A stretch of 64,000 bases of DNA, taken from PALSA-270 sp963770245. Lineage in GTDB: Bacteria > Acidobacteriota > Terriglobia > Terriglobales > Acidobacteriaceae. The notes beneath the pieces were generated by a model. That model was not told where the DNA came from and did no database searches. It worked only from the letters and a program-made list of their open reading frames with translations. The DNA lies in NCBI GenBank assembly GCA_963770245.1, contig CAVYOX010000010.1, positions 496,001 to 560,000 of the forward strand, in the 5' to 3' direction. This document shows positions 16,801 through 25,912 of the stretch, in pieces (position 1 is the first letter of the stretch; every line of letters begins with the position of its first letter). Made by a program: the position numbers and the translations under genes.

Positions 16801-17970
16801 GTGGAAGCAGTAACGTCAAGGTTCCCATCGGTCCGCAGGTGCCGCCGCAACTATATGGGCGTAGGGCGGCGCTTGTTCAACGGGGCGAGCAAGACAGTGA
16901 CGGGTGTAGGATCAACCATTTTCCTCGCGAAGTATCGTTCCTCTGGCACTCTCGTCTGGGTACAAACTGGCGTCATGGAGTTTTCCGGGGTAAACAGTGG
17001 CTTTGGAGTCGCTGTGGGTCCTGCTGGCAGAACGGTTTACATGACCGCCGTGAGCCAGGGAGACGTCACATTTTCCTCCGAAAATGGAGCAGCCAATACT
17101 GTTCCTGGTGTCGGCCTCTGGCATATGGTCTTGGCCAAATACGGTACCAACGGGAATTTCCAGTGGGGCCAAACCAACGAAGCTAGCCCCAACAGCATTC
17201 CGTACGGGGTTGGGGTAGACGCCAAGGACAATGCCTATGTGACCGGCTGGCTTGAGGACACTACAACCTTCACCAGCAACGACGGGAACAACATAACCGT
17301 GACCGGGTTCAGCCCAGCTCAAACCACGGGCGATTTTCCCGACGACGCTTTTCTGGTCAAGTACGATCGCAACGGCAACGCCAAGTGGGTGAACCACATC
17401 GGCGGGTACGTCGCGAGGACAAGCGCCGTCGCGGTAAGCCGCAACGGCGAGGTCAGCCTAGCGGGCCTCATCGGTAACATCGACTTCGGATCGTCAGGAG
17501 AAGCGGAGACCATCGCCACTTCCCAGCCCCCTGGAACGAGCATCAATCTGGCCGGCGGTGATTTCACGAATCCCTATAACACGGACGCATTCATCGCCAC
17601 CTACGATACCGCGGGAGTCTTGCGGAGAGCGCTGCGGAAAAGCAACAGCAACCAAGAGGCCGCTACTGGAATAACTTATGACCCCAAGGGCGATCTGTAC
17701 GTGACCGGAGTCTTTCAGGGAACGAATCATCCGCAAAATCTTTTTGTCCTGAAATTCTCCGGGAAGAAATTACTCTGGACCAAGGTGGCAGAAAATGCCG
17801 GCGTATTCGTTTTTGATAACAGCGTGATCAGCCCGGCGGTGTCGGTCGCTCCAGACGGCAGGGTCTTCGTGACCGGCGCGTATCAAGGTACCGCAACGTT
17901 TGGCAAAATCACATTGCACGGCACTGGGGCGGCAGACATATTCGTGGCAGAATTAGCCCCGGACAGATAG
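16801..17970 (+). pseudogene. N-terminally truncated SBBP-type beta-propeller protein
   Basis: From about residue 28 on, the frame shows repeated propeller blades with the 'IFLAKY...G...WVQ', 'GVGVDAKDNAYVTG', 'AFLVKYDRNGNAKWVNHIGG' and 'VAPDGRVFVTGAYQGTATFG' pattern of seven-bladed SBBP repeats. The end (IFVAELAPDR-stop) looks native. There is no signal peptide, although such proteins are secreted, and the first ~27 residues are Arg-rich and unlike any blade, so the 5' part is missing. It abuts the divergent cytochrome gene, consistent with a deletion junction near 16800-16880. It could still be expressed as a cytoplasmic fragment but is more likely dead. Confidence 0.65.
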
Positions 17971-18151
17971 GTAGGTGAGAACCGGTTAGCGCTCAACCCC
18001 CGGTCGCTCGACAGGAGCGTTGAGCGCTGGCTTTTTCTGTATGGCATCAGCAGGTCGGATGGAGAAACAGGGGGGAGTATCAATCGAAAAACGCCGGCCT
18101 AGATTTTGCGAAGCGCTCTCTTGGATGAGCGCCCCGACACACATGTAAATG

Positions 18152-18201
18152 ATTGGTCGGGACGGGCAGATTTGAACTGCCGACCCCTCGCACCCCAAGC
18201 G
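18152..18201 (-). repeat. Second copy of the 50-bp direct repeat, inside tRNA-Pro
   Basis: Perfect match to 15620-15669. It extends two bases beyond the CCA end of the tRNA and stops in the anticodon stem, just past the anticodon loop. Confidence 0.85.
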
Positions 18202-18230
18202 AGTGCTCTACCAGGCTGAGCCACGTCCCG
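18154..18230 (-). tRNA. tRNA-Pro(GGG)
   Basis: Cloverleaf of 77 nt on the minus strand with CCA encoded. The acceptor is CGGGACG/CGTCCCG, the D-arm is GCTC..GAGC, and the anticodon stem CTCGC/GCGAG carries the loop TTGGGGT, giving anticodon GGG. The T-arm contains GTTCAAATC. Its 3' half is the template of the direct repeat at 15620. Confidence 0.95.
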
Positions 18231-18371
18231 ACGGGAAGGAAATCCACCGCGCCCGAATGGATGCGGCGGCTGGGGTTAACTCCCAAATTCTACAACACCC
18301 GCCGAGGTTGCGCCCGCAAGAGGCGCAAAATTCAAAATAACCGAATCGAACAAGGCAAAATCGACCTCGAG

Positions 18372-20948
18372 TCACCGCCGCTTGCGTTTTGGCGGCGGCG
18401 CCTCCTCGAACAGAGCAAATTGGATCTTCTGTTCCACCGGGTCAATCCGGTCCACGAGCACACGCAGTTTCTGCCCCAAGCGATAGATCTTTCGATTGCG
18501 CTGGCCGATGATCTCGCGCGTGTTCTCGTGGTAGGTGTAGCGGTCGTCGGTCAAGGAATCGAGGGGAACCAGTCCCTCGACAAACAGCTCGGTCAACTCG
18601 ACAAACAATCCGTACTTGGTCACACTGATAACGAGCCCATCAAAAGCTTCCCCCACGCGTTCCTGCATGAATTTCGCTTTCTTCCATTCCATCAGCCCGC
18701 GCTCCGCTTCGTCGGCGCGGCGCTCCGCCTGGCTCGATTCTTCAGCGATCTCATGCAGTTGATCGAGCGCCATGGGGCCGCCCTGCGGTTCGAGGGTGGC
18801 GCGATGCCCGACGTAATCCCGGCGCTTGGACCACGGCGAGGGCGCCTGCCTTGTGCCCGCATCCGGCCGGTGACGGCGCGAACCCTGCCCATCGTCTGCG
18901 GGGCCGCTCCCTTCTTGGCCGTCGAACTCGACGCCATCCGATGACTCCGGAATCGATGATTCCGGAATCGGCGGGACCTCGACGCTACGGTCACCGAGAA
19001 CCGCTTTCAAGATGCGATGCACAATCAAATCCGGATAGCGGCGGATGGGCGAAGTGAAATGCGTATAGCTGGACGCGGCCAGCGCGAAGTGCCCGAGATT
19101 TTCCTCCGAGTAGCGTGCCTGTTTCAGCGAACGCAGCATGAGATAGGAGAGAATCCTCTCTTCCGGCTTGCCCGCGATCTTCTCTGTCAGTTTCTGATAC
19201 ATGCGCGGGGTGATGTGGACCTCTTTCGGAATCTCGATCGCCCGCGCGCGCTGGCCCGCCCCGTGGCTGGCTCGGCGGTCCGTTTTGAACTGCACCCGCT
19301 CGATGGGCAGGGGGCCCACGCCCAGCGAATAACCGAAGGTGGCGGCCAGCACTTCGAAGTCATAGACACGCTTGGCGTCGGGTTTTTCGTGGATGCGGTA
19401 GAGGGATGCGATGCGCCGATGTTCCAGATATTGCGCCACGCATTCGTTGGCCGAAAGCATGAATTCTTCGATCAAGCGATGCGCGATGTTCCGTTCGGAA
19501 CGGGTGATGCTCCTCATCATTCCCAGCTCGTCGAACTCGATGACCGGTTCAGGCAGGTCGAAGTCGATCGAGCCCCGGCGCTCGCGCTTGCGATTCAGAA
19601 TCAGCGCCAGGTCGCGCATCATTTCGAAAAGCGGCACAAGAGTGGCGTAACGTTCGCGGACGGCGGCGTCCCTCTCGAGGACCGCGTTCACCTCGGTGTA
19701 AGTCATTCGCGCGGCGGAACAAATGACGCCTTCGCAAAACTCCGACCCAACAATTTCGCCGCGATGATCGATCTCCATAACGCAGGACATGACCAGGCGA
19801 TCGACCCGGGGGCGCAGGCTGCAGATGTCGGTGGAGAGTTCAAGCGGCAGCATGGGTACGGCGCGATCGGGAAAGTAGACGCTCGTGCCGCGCAGCCGGG
19901 CCTCCCGATCGAGGGCGCCATCGGGATGGACGTAGTGGGCCACGTCGGCGATGTGCACCTGCAGTTGGTAGTTGCCGTTTTCCAGGCGGCCAACCGTGAC
20001 CGCATCGTCGAAATCCCGCGCCGTCTCGCCGTCAATGGTCACAATCGGCAAAGCGCGGAAGTCCCGCCGTTTGCGGATTTCGTTCGCGGTGTTGGTGGGT
20101 TCAACCGCCTGCGCCTCGCGGAGCACTGCGGCGGGGAACTGATGCGGCAAGTGGAACTTGCGGATCATGATCTCGACATCCACCCCGAAGTCGTCGGGAT
20201 AGCCAAGAATCTCAACCACGCGCCCGCGCGGATTTTGCGTGGCCGTCGGCCAGTCGGTAATCTCGACGTCGACCACCACGCCCTCGAGATCGTCCCCTTT
20301 CGCGGCCCGCGCGGCCTGATCCCCGAGAACCCGATGGACATCTCTCCTCGGGAGCGGCCTCGGGGTTGAATCGTCGGGTGTGGAATCTCCGGCCGGGGAG
20401 GTCGAGGGAATCTCCATGCCGGTCGGGATCACGATCTCTTGCGTCACTTTTTGATCGCTGGGGGTGACGTAATTGTGACGGCGACCGTAGTGGAAAGTGC
20501 CAACCACGGTCGAGTGAGCCCGGCCCACTGGGCGGATAATGCGTCCTTCGGCCCGGCCGTCGGGACGGATGGTGCCAAGCTCAACCAGCACCCGGTCGCC
20601 GTGCATGGCGGAACCGACAAACGGCGGTGGGATGAAAATATCCCCGGAAAGGCGGGCTTTCAGGCGTTCCTCGAGCGAACCGGGATCAGGGATGACAAAA
20701 CCGAAGCCGTCGCGATGCATGCTGAGGCGTCCGACCACCAGGTTCTTTCCGGAGGCGGCTGGGGGAAGGGCGTAGCGATCCGAATCCACGCGCCGGAGAA
20801 GGCCGCTGGCCACCAGGCGTTCGAGCTGGCGGGAGAATTCGGCGCGGGCCTCGCCCCGCAGGCCCAATTCGCGCACCAGTTGCTTGAAGGCCGCGGTCTG
20901 TCTGGGCTGGCGCTCGATTTTCTTGACGATGGCGGAATCGGAGAGCAT
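18372..20948 (-). CDS. rnr: Ribonuclease R
   Basis: Processive 3'-5' exoribonuclease (RNB/RNase II family) acting on structured RNA, mRNA decay intermediates and rRNA. The order is an N-terminal winged-helix and cold-shock domains (about 1-250), then the RNB catalytic domain with the acidic cluster TARDFDDAV and DREARLRGTSVYFPDRAVPMLP. The RNB end motif is THFTSPIRRYPDLIVHR. The S1 domain lies at the C-terminus (VGEAFDGLVISVTKYGLFVELTE) with a basic tail. An unusual ~95-residue low-complexity insertion (Ser/Pro/Gly/Arg-rich, including a repeated IPESS) separates the RNB end from the S1 linker. The 858 residues exceed the ~750-810 usual for the family because of it. Confidence 0.94.
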   Translation of the reverse strand: MLSDSAIVKKIERQPRQTAAFKQLVRELGLRGEARAEFSRQLERLVASGLLRRVDSDRYALPPAASGKNLVVGRLSMHRDGFGFVIPDPGSLEERLKARLSGDIFIPPPFVGSAMHGDRVLVELGTIRPDGRAEGRIIRPVGRAHSTVVGTFHYGRRHNYVTPSDQKVTQEIVIPTGMEIPSTSPAGDSTPDDSTPRPLPRRDVHRVLGDQAARAAKGDDLEGVVVDVEITDWPTATQNPRGRVVEILGYPDDFGVDVEIMIRKFHLPHQFPAAVLREAQAVEPTNTANEIRKRRDFRALPIVTIDGETARDFDDAVTVGRLENGNYQLQVHIADVAHYVHPDGALDREARLRGTSVYFPDRAVPMLPLELSTDICSLRPRVDRLVMSCVMEIDHRGEIVGSEFCEGVICSAARMTYTEVNAVLERDAAVRERYATLVPLFEMMRDLALILNRKRERRGSIDFDLPEPVIEFDELGMMRSITRSERNIAHRLIEEFMLSANECVAQYLEHRRIASLYRIHEKPDAKRVYDFEVLAATFGYSLGVGPLPIERVQFKTDRRASHGAGQRARAIEIPKEVHITPRMYQKLTEKIAGKPEERILSYLMLRSLKQARYSEENLGHFALAASSYTHFTSPIRRYPDLIVHRILKAVLGDRSVEVPPIPESSIPESSDGVEFDGQEGSGPADDGQGSRRHRPDAGTRQAPSPWSKRRDYVGHRATLEPQGGPMALDQLHEIAEESSQAERRADEAERGLMEWKKAKFMQERVGEAFDGLVISVTKYGLFVELTELFVEGLVPLDSLTDDRYTYHENTREIIGQRNRKIYRLGQKLRVLVDRIDPVEQKIQFALFEEAPPPKRKRR

Positions 20949-21041
20949 GGAAGCCAGCGGGTCTTCAGCTTTTCGCTTTAGCTTTCAGCGCCTTCAGCAT
21001 ACCTCAGCCACGCAGGGGGAAGGCGGCAATGCCACCCGCGC

Positions 21042-21575
21042 CTAGATCGGTGCGAAGTATCGCTCCTCTAGAATCCGCCGGTGGTGCAGTTCGTGGCCGG
21101 CGATGATGTAAGCGATGGCCCGCACGCTGACCTCATGGTTGTTGGCGACACCGCGGCTGCTCCACGCGGCTTGATCCAGGCTGCGGAACAGGGAGAGCGT
21201 AGCTTGGCGAACCCTGGCCAGATCATCCACTAGGTCGGCAAGGCGGCAATGGCCAAATGGACCGTTGCGGACATAATCGTCCTGTTCAAAGCCGGCGAGC
21301 GGGGTCTGGTCGGCGCGCGCAATCCGCAGTGCGCGATAGGCAAAAATACGTTCGGTGTCGCTCAAGTGTCCACACACTTCTTTCACGCTCCATTTGTCCG
21401 GGGCGTAGCGAAGATCACCGTCCGCTTCGCTGTGGGCGGACAGAAGCGCGGTTGTCTCCTGCGCCTGGGACTCGAGCGCCCTCGAGATGTTCTGCCCCGA
21501 GATCAGGGAGATGTATCGGCCGTAGTAGGGAGCGTATTCGTTTGCCTCGGGCGGGGAGATGGCCAACGGGTTCAT
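21042..21575 (-). CDS. DinB-superfamily protein
   Basis: Four-helix bundle of the DinB_2 type. The KWSVKEVCGHLSDTERIFAYRALRIARAD segment carries the first metal-ligand His and HELHHRRIL near the C-terminus gives the others. Such proteins are putative metal-dependent thiol transferases, but no substrate is known here. The start at 21575 (177 residues) is preferred to the longer frame because the first 17 residues of that frame lack family character. It is divergent from bactofilin. It is only distantly similar to the DinB-like protein at 10412-10969, which belongs to another subgroup. Confidence 0.85.
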   Translation of the reverse strand: MNPLAISPPEANEYAPYYGRYISLISGQNISRALESQAQETTALLSAHSEADGDLRYAPDKWSVKEVCGHLSDTERIFAYRALRIARADQTPLAGFEQDDYVRNGPFGHCRLADLVDDLARVRQATLSLFRSLDQAAWSSRGVANNHEVSVRAIAYIIAGHELHHRRILEERYFAPI

Positions 21576-21893
21576 GCTGGGCTCCGTCGGTTCCGATGTG
21601 GGACAGTGCGGTCCAAAACGGAACACGATCCTCGACCATTTTAACCTCTGCGCACCTCCGGTATAAGAAATGCCTCATGGAGTGGGCAACATTTACGTTG
21701 CCGGACAAAAACGGTTCCGCAATGCACCTGGCGCCGGCAGGCTCATGCCGACCCGGGCGGGGAATCTCCTTATGCACCAAGAGATAAGAGAATTTCCACA
21801 ATGGCAACATGAGCCGCGGAGTACAATGCGGTTTGGTCACCGAAGTGCGGTGCTAACCCGTACCCCTATTCCTAGGAAAGGATCTTCAGCGAT

Positions 21894-22418
21894 ATGTGGA
21901 AGCCCACAAATCAGCCCAATATGCCTCCTTCCCGGCCTGGCGAACCGGAACGTCCGGCGGTGCCTGCGTCGAGCCCATCGGCGTCGAGCGAGCCTCCGGC
22001 GGCGCCCCGTCCGGCTCCCACGAGCACGGCAGATCAGGCGACGATCGGCAAGTCACTGGTCATCAAAGGTGAAGTCACCGGCTCGGAATCGCTTTACATT
22101 GACGGCCGCGTGGAAGGGTCCATCAACTTGGCGGGCAATCGCGTGACCGTCGGCCGCAACGGCGTCGTCGCCGCCAATATCAACGCCCGCGAAATCGTGG
22201 TGTTGGGCAAAGTGCGCGGCAACTTGACGGCCAGTGACCGAGTGGATATTCGCAGCGATGGCTCACTCACCGGCGACGTCGTGGCGGCACGCATTTCGAT
22301 CGAAGATGGCGCGTTCTTCAAGGGCGGAATCGACATCCGCAAGGGCGGCCAGAAGACGAACGGCGAGGAAGTCAAAGTCAGCTCTTCGGTCTCTGAAGCA
22401 GCCGCGGCACGAGCCTAG
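21894..22418 (+). CDS. Bactofilin (DUF583 polymer-forming cytoskeletal protein)
   Basis: Self-assembling beta-helical cytoskeletal protein. A Pro/Ala/Ser-rich flexible N-tail (residues 1-48) precedes the bactofilin core, residues about 50-145. The core repeats the 'G.V.G...I.IDGRVEG.I' pattern: IKGEVTGSESLYIDGRVEGSI, RVTVGRNGVVAANI and KVRGNLTASDRVDI. A short charged C-tail follows. The ATG has AAAGGA upstream. Bactofilins often act in cell shape, stalk or polar localisation; here no peptidase partner (M23) is adjacent. An intrinsic terminator follows the gene. Confidence 0.92.
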   Translation: MWKPTNQPNMPPSRPGEPERPAVPASSPSASSEPPAAPRPAPTSTADQATIGKSLVIKGEVTGSESLYIDGRVEGSINLAGNRVTVGRNGVVAANINAREIVVLGKVRGNLTASDRVDIRSDGSLTGDVVAARISIEDGAFFKGGIDIRKGGQKTNGEEVKVSSSVSEAAAARA

Positions 22419-22436
22419 GCTTTTTTCAGGTCCCAG

Positions 22437-22468
22437 CGGGCGCACTTGACGGCAAGCGCGCCCGTTTT
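22437..22468 (+). terminator. Intrinsic terminator after bactofilin
   Basis: Stem CGGGCGC/GCGCCCG, an A-C mismatch, then CTTG/CAAG with loop ACGG, followed by TTTT (22465-22468), 18 bp after the stop codon. Confidence 0.75.
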
Positions 22469-22643
22469 CTGCTCTATGCTTTTCCTGCCTGCTTTTCCTT
22501 TTTTGAAGCCTTGCCATACCGATTGATCCGGCTGGGTGCTCCCGGGGACGGGCGTAGATTTTTTGCCTGTGATCGCTTCCGGTTGGGGGAAAAAAGCCCG
22601 CCTGCCAGTTCGTTCCTCCTGCTGAAATCGAGAGCAAGAGGAA

Positions 22644-23447
22644 TCAGTTCGAAGGCCTGGGGGCAGCGGAGGTGAGAGAGACCGGCAAGGGCACGATTTG
22701 GTTGAGGACGTGCGCTTGATGGATCTTGTAGCCCTCATACCGAATGGTCAAAGTGGCGAGACCGCCCAAACGCAGACGGGAGACGCTGCGGTTATCCGAA
22801 GGCAGCCAAAAGTCGCCCACCTTCAGATAAGCATGCTGGATTTCCGTCCTCTTGATCCAAAACGACGGGTTTTGTGCGGGTTCGGCCTCGATACGGCAGA
22901 CGGCGAAGTCCTGGTCGTCCACCCAGATCCGGCCGCGAAACAGAAACTTGTTGGGTATTTTCGGTTCTACGGCGAGCACGTACCGGCAGCCGTCAGCCGC
23001 ACCCGCGACCGGGAGCAGGGTGAAATTGTAGTTCTGGTTGTCGAGCGCGGTGCGTTGCCGGTTATCCGTGTCTTGGGCTTCCCGTTCGGAGTCCAGCAAG
23101 CGTTTGAAGATGTGATTGATGATCCACTTCGACCCGCTCTCAGAGACCACCCTAAATTCTTTCGTGGCCGGGGACTGGTAGCTCATATCCACGGTCATCT
23201 CGGCGTGCATGTTAGCCGGAAAACCGACATAGTCGAGGCGGTAGGATCGCCGGCCCTCGTAACTCTCCAAAGCTTCCGCGCGGGCGTCATTGTTCTCGAT
23301 TAACTTTTCGACGACCTGCGAAGCTGTCAGCAGCGGGTGGCTTGGAACCGAAGAGGCGGCTTCGGCAACTCCGCGGTTCAGGGGGAGCAGCACGAGCGTG
23401 GCTAAGACAGGGACGAGTAGAACCGGGCCGCGTGCAGCGATTATCAT
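22644..23447 (-). CDS. Secreted LolA-like (outer-membrane lipoprotein-sorting fold) protein
   Basis: Residues 1-30 form a signal peptide. The mature part has the half-barrel LolA/LppX/RseB-like pattern: an opening helix (TASQVVEKLIENNDARAEALESYEGRRSYRL), repeated amphipathic strands, and a late segment LFRGRIWVDDQDFAVCRIEAEP typical of the acidobacterial 'outer membrane lipoprotein-sorting' annotation. It may carry lipoproteins or lipids between membranes, but no Lol partner is adjacent and true LolA is shorter. It follows the GT4 gene by 84 bp on the same strand and may be co-transcribed with it. Function is inferred from fold only. Confidence 0.7.
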   Translation of the reverse strand: MIIAARGPVLLVPVLATLVLLPLNRGVAEAASSVPSHPLLTASQVVEKLIENNDARAEALESYEGRRSYRLDYVGFPANMHAEMTVDMSYQSPATKEFRVVSESGSKWIINHIFKRLLDSEREAQDTDNRQRTALDNQNYNFTLLPVAGAADGCRYVLAVEPKIPNKFLFRGRIWVDDQDFAVCRIEAEPAQNPSFWIKRTEIQHAYLKVGDFWLPSDNRSVSRLRLGGLATLTIRYEGYKIHQAHVLNQIVPLPVSLTSAAPRPSN

Positions 23448-23531
23448 GAAGAACCCTGCTTTTCCGACGAAGCTTGCGCCTTGACTCCATGCGGGAACTC
23501 AAACGGTTGAACACCTGCACGCCGCGTGCCG

Positions 23532-24743
23532 TCAGGTGTTGGCCACATCCAGAAGAACTTCGGAGAGCGACTCTTCAGCCGTTAGGCAGTGTTCGTAAGC
23601 CCGGTACATGCCGTTGAAGATTTGCTCCCACGAAGTTGAAAGAGCGTATTCTCGAGCCGCCGTACGCATTGATGATAGCAGGCTGGGCTGGGTTAGCAAC
23701 ATTACTGTAGTCCTAACGAAATCATCGAAATCGGCGGCCACAAATCCCGTTTCCCCATTGTGCACGGTGTACTTTGGCCCGCCATGGGCGGTGACCACGG
23801 CGGGAACGCCCGAGGCCAAGGCTTCGAGAACGGCCAATCCGAACGTGTCGGTTTCCGAGGGGAAGGCGAAAACGTCCATGTTGGCGAAGGCTCGGGACAA
23901 CTTCTCTCCGGTTAAGACGCCGGTAAATTCCGCCTGCCGCATGTTTTTCCGCAGCCACGCTTCCTCCCCGCCTTCGCCCACCAACACCATGCGGAAATCG
24001 CGGTGCCCGAGGTCGAGTAGGGCTTGTTCGAGGCGCGCCAGCCAGCGCACATTCTTCTCGGGCGCGAAACGCCCCACATATCCAATGCGGAACGGGCCGG
24101 AGGGACAGTCCCGCCATTGGGGACTGAAAATGTCAGTATTCACGCTATGGGACATCAAGAAGCAGGGCTTGCCGGTCACGGCCCCGAGCGCCGACACCAT
24201 TTCCTGGTTGGGGGCGAACAGGAGCCGTGGAATTTTGTAGAAGCGAGAGGTGGCGCGAAAACTCCAGCGCTCCACGCGGTCGAGCAGCGGGACGCGAACC
24301 GTTGCCGGCAACCGCGACGCGATCCGGGACAAACGGGTGCGAGCGTACTGATGCAAGTTGGTCTGCCAAGAAGCCGCCAAAGGGACCTGAAAGCGGTGCG
24401 CCAGCATGGCTCCGAGCGTGCCCACGTCGCTTGGACCGGTAATTTGCACGAGGTCGGGCTGGAAGTCGCGAAACAGCTGGGCCACCTTGGGATAGTGCCT
24501 CAAGAATAGAAGGTCGTACTCATGCGCTCCGTCGAGCGGAAAGCGCAGCGGACTGCGGCGAAGCTGTACTTGGGTGACCGAATCGGTGGTGGCAACCTGG
24601 TTCTCGGGGCCGGCGTTCACCAGCAGGAACGGGATCCCTCGCCTCCTCGCAAAGGCTTCGAAGTGGCGGCTGGTGTTGGCGACGCCGTCCACTTCGTGGT
24701 AGGCGTCGGGGAAAAAAGCGACCCGCAAACTCTGGCCGCTCAC
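23532..24743 (-). CDS. GT4-family glycosyltransferase (MgtA-like)
   Basis: GT-B retaining transferase. The N-terminal acceptor domain begins SLRVAFFPDAYHEVDGVANTS. The C-terminal donor domain shows RIGYVGRFAPEKNVRWLARLE and the catalytic ExFGLAVLEA motif (DTFGLAVLEALASGVPAV), then GFVAADFDDF. It resembles enzymes that move mannose or glucose from a nucleotide sugar to lipids or trehalose-type acceptors. The long frame extends upstream into the PHP gene; the GTG at 24743 is chosen because it makes a 4-bp GTGA overlap with the PHP stop, indicating translational coupling. The exact acceptor is unknown. Confidence 0.9.
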   Translation of the reverse strand: MSGQSLRVAFFPDAYHEVDGVANTSRHFEAFARRRGIPFLLVNAGPENQVATTDSVTQVQLRRSPLRFPLDGAHEYDLLFLRHYPKVAQLFRDFQPDLVQITGPSDVGTLGAMLAHRFQVPLAASWQTNLHQYARTRLSRIASRLPATVRVPLLDRVERWSFRATSRFYKIPRLLFAPNQEMVSALGAVTGKPCFLMSHSVNTDIFSPQWRDCPSGPFRIGYVGRFAPEKNVRWLARLEQALLDLGHRDFRMVLVGEGGEEAWLRKNMRQAEFTGVLTGEKLSRAFANMDVFAFPSETDTFGLAVLEALASGVPAVVTAHGGPKYTVHNGETGFVAADFDDFVRTTVMLLTQPSLLSSMRTAAREYALSTSWEQIFNGMYRAYEHCLTAEESLSEVLLDVANT

Positions 24744-25912
24744 AAGGTCGCCTCCATCGCAACATCTGCGGGCAGATCCTGTTCGGGTAAATCGGCCAGC
24801 TCGATCGGGCGGCGCAGAACGCTTGCCAGCACGCGATGCACGGCGGGGTTTTCCAACACGCCAATGGCGGAGAAAATTCGCCTCAGAAACGCCGGCGGAC
24901 CATTCCAATAGGCAGAAACCGGACGATCGATATGGGTGATGTGATCGGGATGAAAGACCCGATCATCCCAGCGGCGGAAGCCGGCGGCGTACTCTGGATA
25001 CTCGCGAATCACGTCGAGCAGGGTTTGGGTGGTGCGCATGCACAGGGATTCCGAGTATTGCGGCATGAACAGCACATGACTGCGCTGCTGCTGGCGGATC
25101 TCGTGGATGAACTCAGGAAAACTCTGCGCGCGAGTCAGGTTGAGCGCCGCGCTTGGTTCGCGTCCATGACGGTCGCCTCCCGAGATGATGATGCGTTGCC
25201 AGCGCTCGGCCAGCTGGATGACGGCATTATTCTCCTTCCAGCCACGGGTGGCGTTCAGTTCGAAGGCATGTAGGAAGGCGGCGTTTTGCTCGAGAAACTG
25301 TTGGAGGAGCATGCGGAATCGTTGCCGTCCCAAGCCGCGCAAATCCCAAAGAGGATGGTTAAAGATGACCAGCACATCAGGAAGCTGGTCGAGCATCGCG
25401 ATGATTTCGCTCAGGTTCTGGCCGAAGGGGTCGCCGGTGTAGGCGGCGAGTTCGGCCACGATGTCCTCGACGCGATTGCCCGGCAGGTTGTGGACTCCGA
25501 GGTGAAAAATCGCCTCCTCGAAGGGCACCGCCCACTCCAAGGAAAACGGGATGTCCCTGGTTTCGTTTACTTTCCGCAACATGGTGGGCGCTTCGATCGT
25601 GTCGTGGTCGGTGAGCGTCACCAAGCCGCGAAGCCCCAGAACATTTTCGATTTGGTTTCGCTCCGCCTGGTAGGCCAACTGGGGGGTCAAGGGCGGCGTC
25701 CAGTAGGCAGTGGTCAGATCGACGGGGACGCGGGATCGCTTGTACTGACGGTCAAGGGCCCAGCGCAGCAAGGGCCAGCGCTGGGCAAATTCCTGTATGA
25801 AACCGAGGCTCTCCTTCGAGCAGTTGGTGTGACTGTGAAGAGAGACCGCAGTTTGATAGTCCCAGGCCACATCCGGCGTGTTCCAAAAGCAGAAAAGCTT
25901 GGTTTGGGCCAA
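24740..25912 (-). CDS. PHP-domain metal-dependent phosphoesterase
   Basis: PHP hydrolases use a multi-metal site. Metal-ligand motifs are LHSHTNCS (residues 25-32), LTDHDTIE (about 100), FHLGVHNLPG (about 136), IFNHP (about 180) and a late GGDRHGRE (about 245). The 390 residues include a C-terminal domain with no known motif. The stop overlaps the GTG of the glycosyltransferase by 4 bp, so the two are translated together and probably act in one pathway, for example assembling and trimming a phospho-sugar lipid. That link is inference. No signal peptide is seen. Confidence 0.85.
   Translation of the reverse strand: MAQTKLFCFWNTPDVAWDYQTAVSLHSHTNCSKESLGFIQEFAQRWPLLRWALDRQYKRSRVPVDLTTAYWTPPLTPQLAYQAERNQIENVLGLRGLVTLTDHDTIEAPTMLRKVNETRDIPFSLEWAVPFEEAIFHLGVHNLPGNRVEDIVAELAAYTGDPFGQNLSEIIAMLDQLPDVLVIFNHPLWDLRGLGRQRFRMLLQQFLEQNAAFLHAFELNATRGWKENNAVIQLAERWQRIIISGGDRHGREPSAALNLTRAQSFPEFIHEIRQQQRSHVLFMPQYSESLCMRTTQTLLDVIREYPEYAAGFRRWDDRVFHPDHITHIDRPVSAYWNGPPAFLRRIFSAIGVLENPAVHRVLASVLRRPIELADLPEQDLPADVAMEATL

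Larger units (their letters stand above)
15620..18201. mobile_element. Putative tRNA-Pro-integrated segment or island remnant
   Basis: The segment is bounded by perfect 50-bp direct repeats, one of them part of the intact tRNA-Pro. It contains a cytochrome c gene, a truncated beta-propeller gene and gene-poor DNA. There is no integrase, so if it was a mobile island it is now a remnant or was moved in trans. The evidence is the repeat geometry; mobility itself is inferred. Confidence 0.45.
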
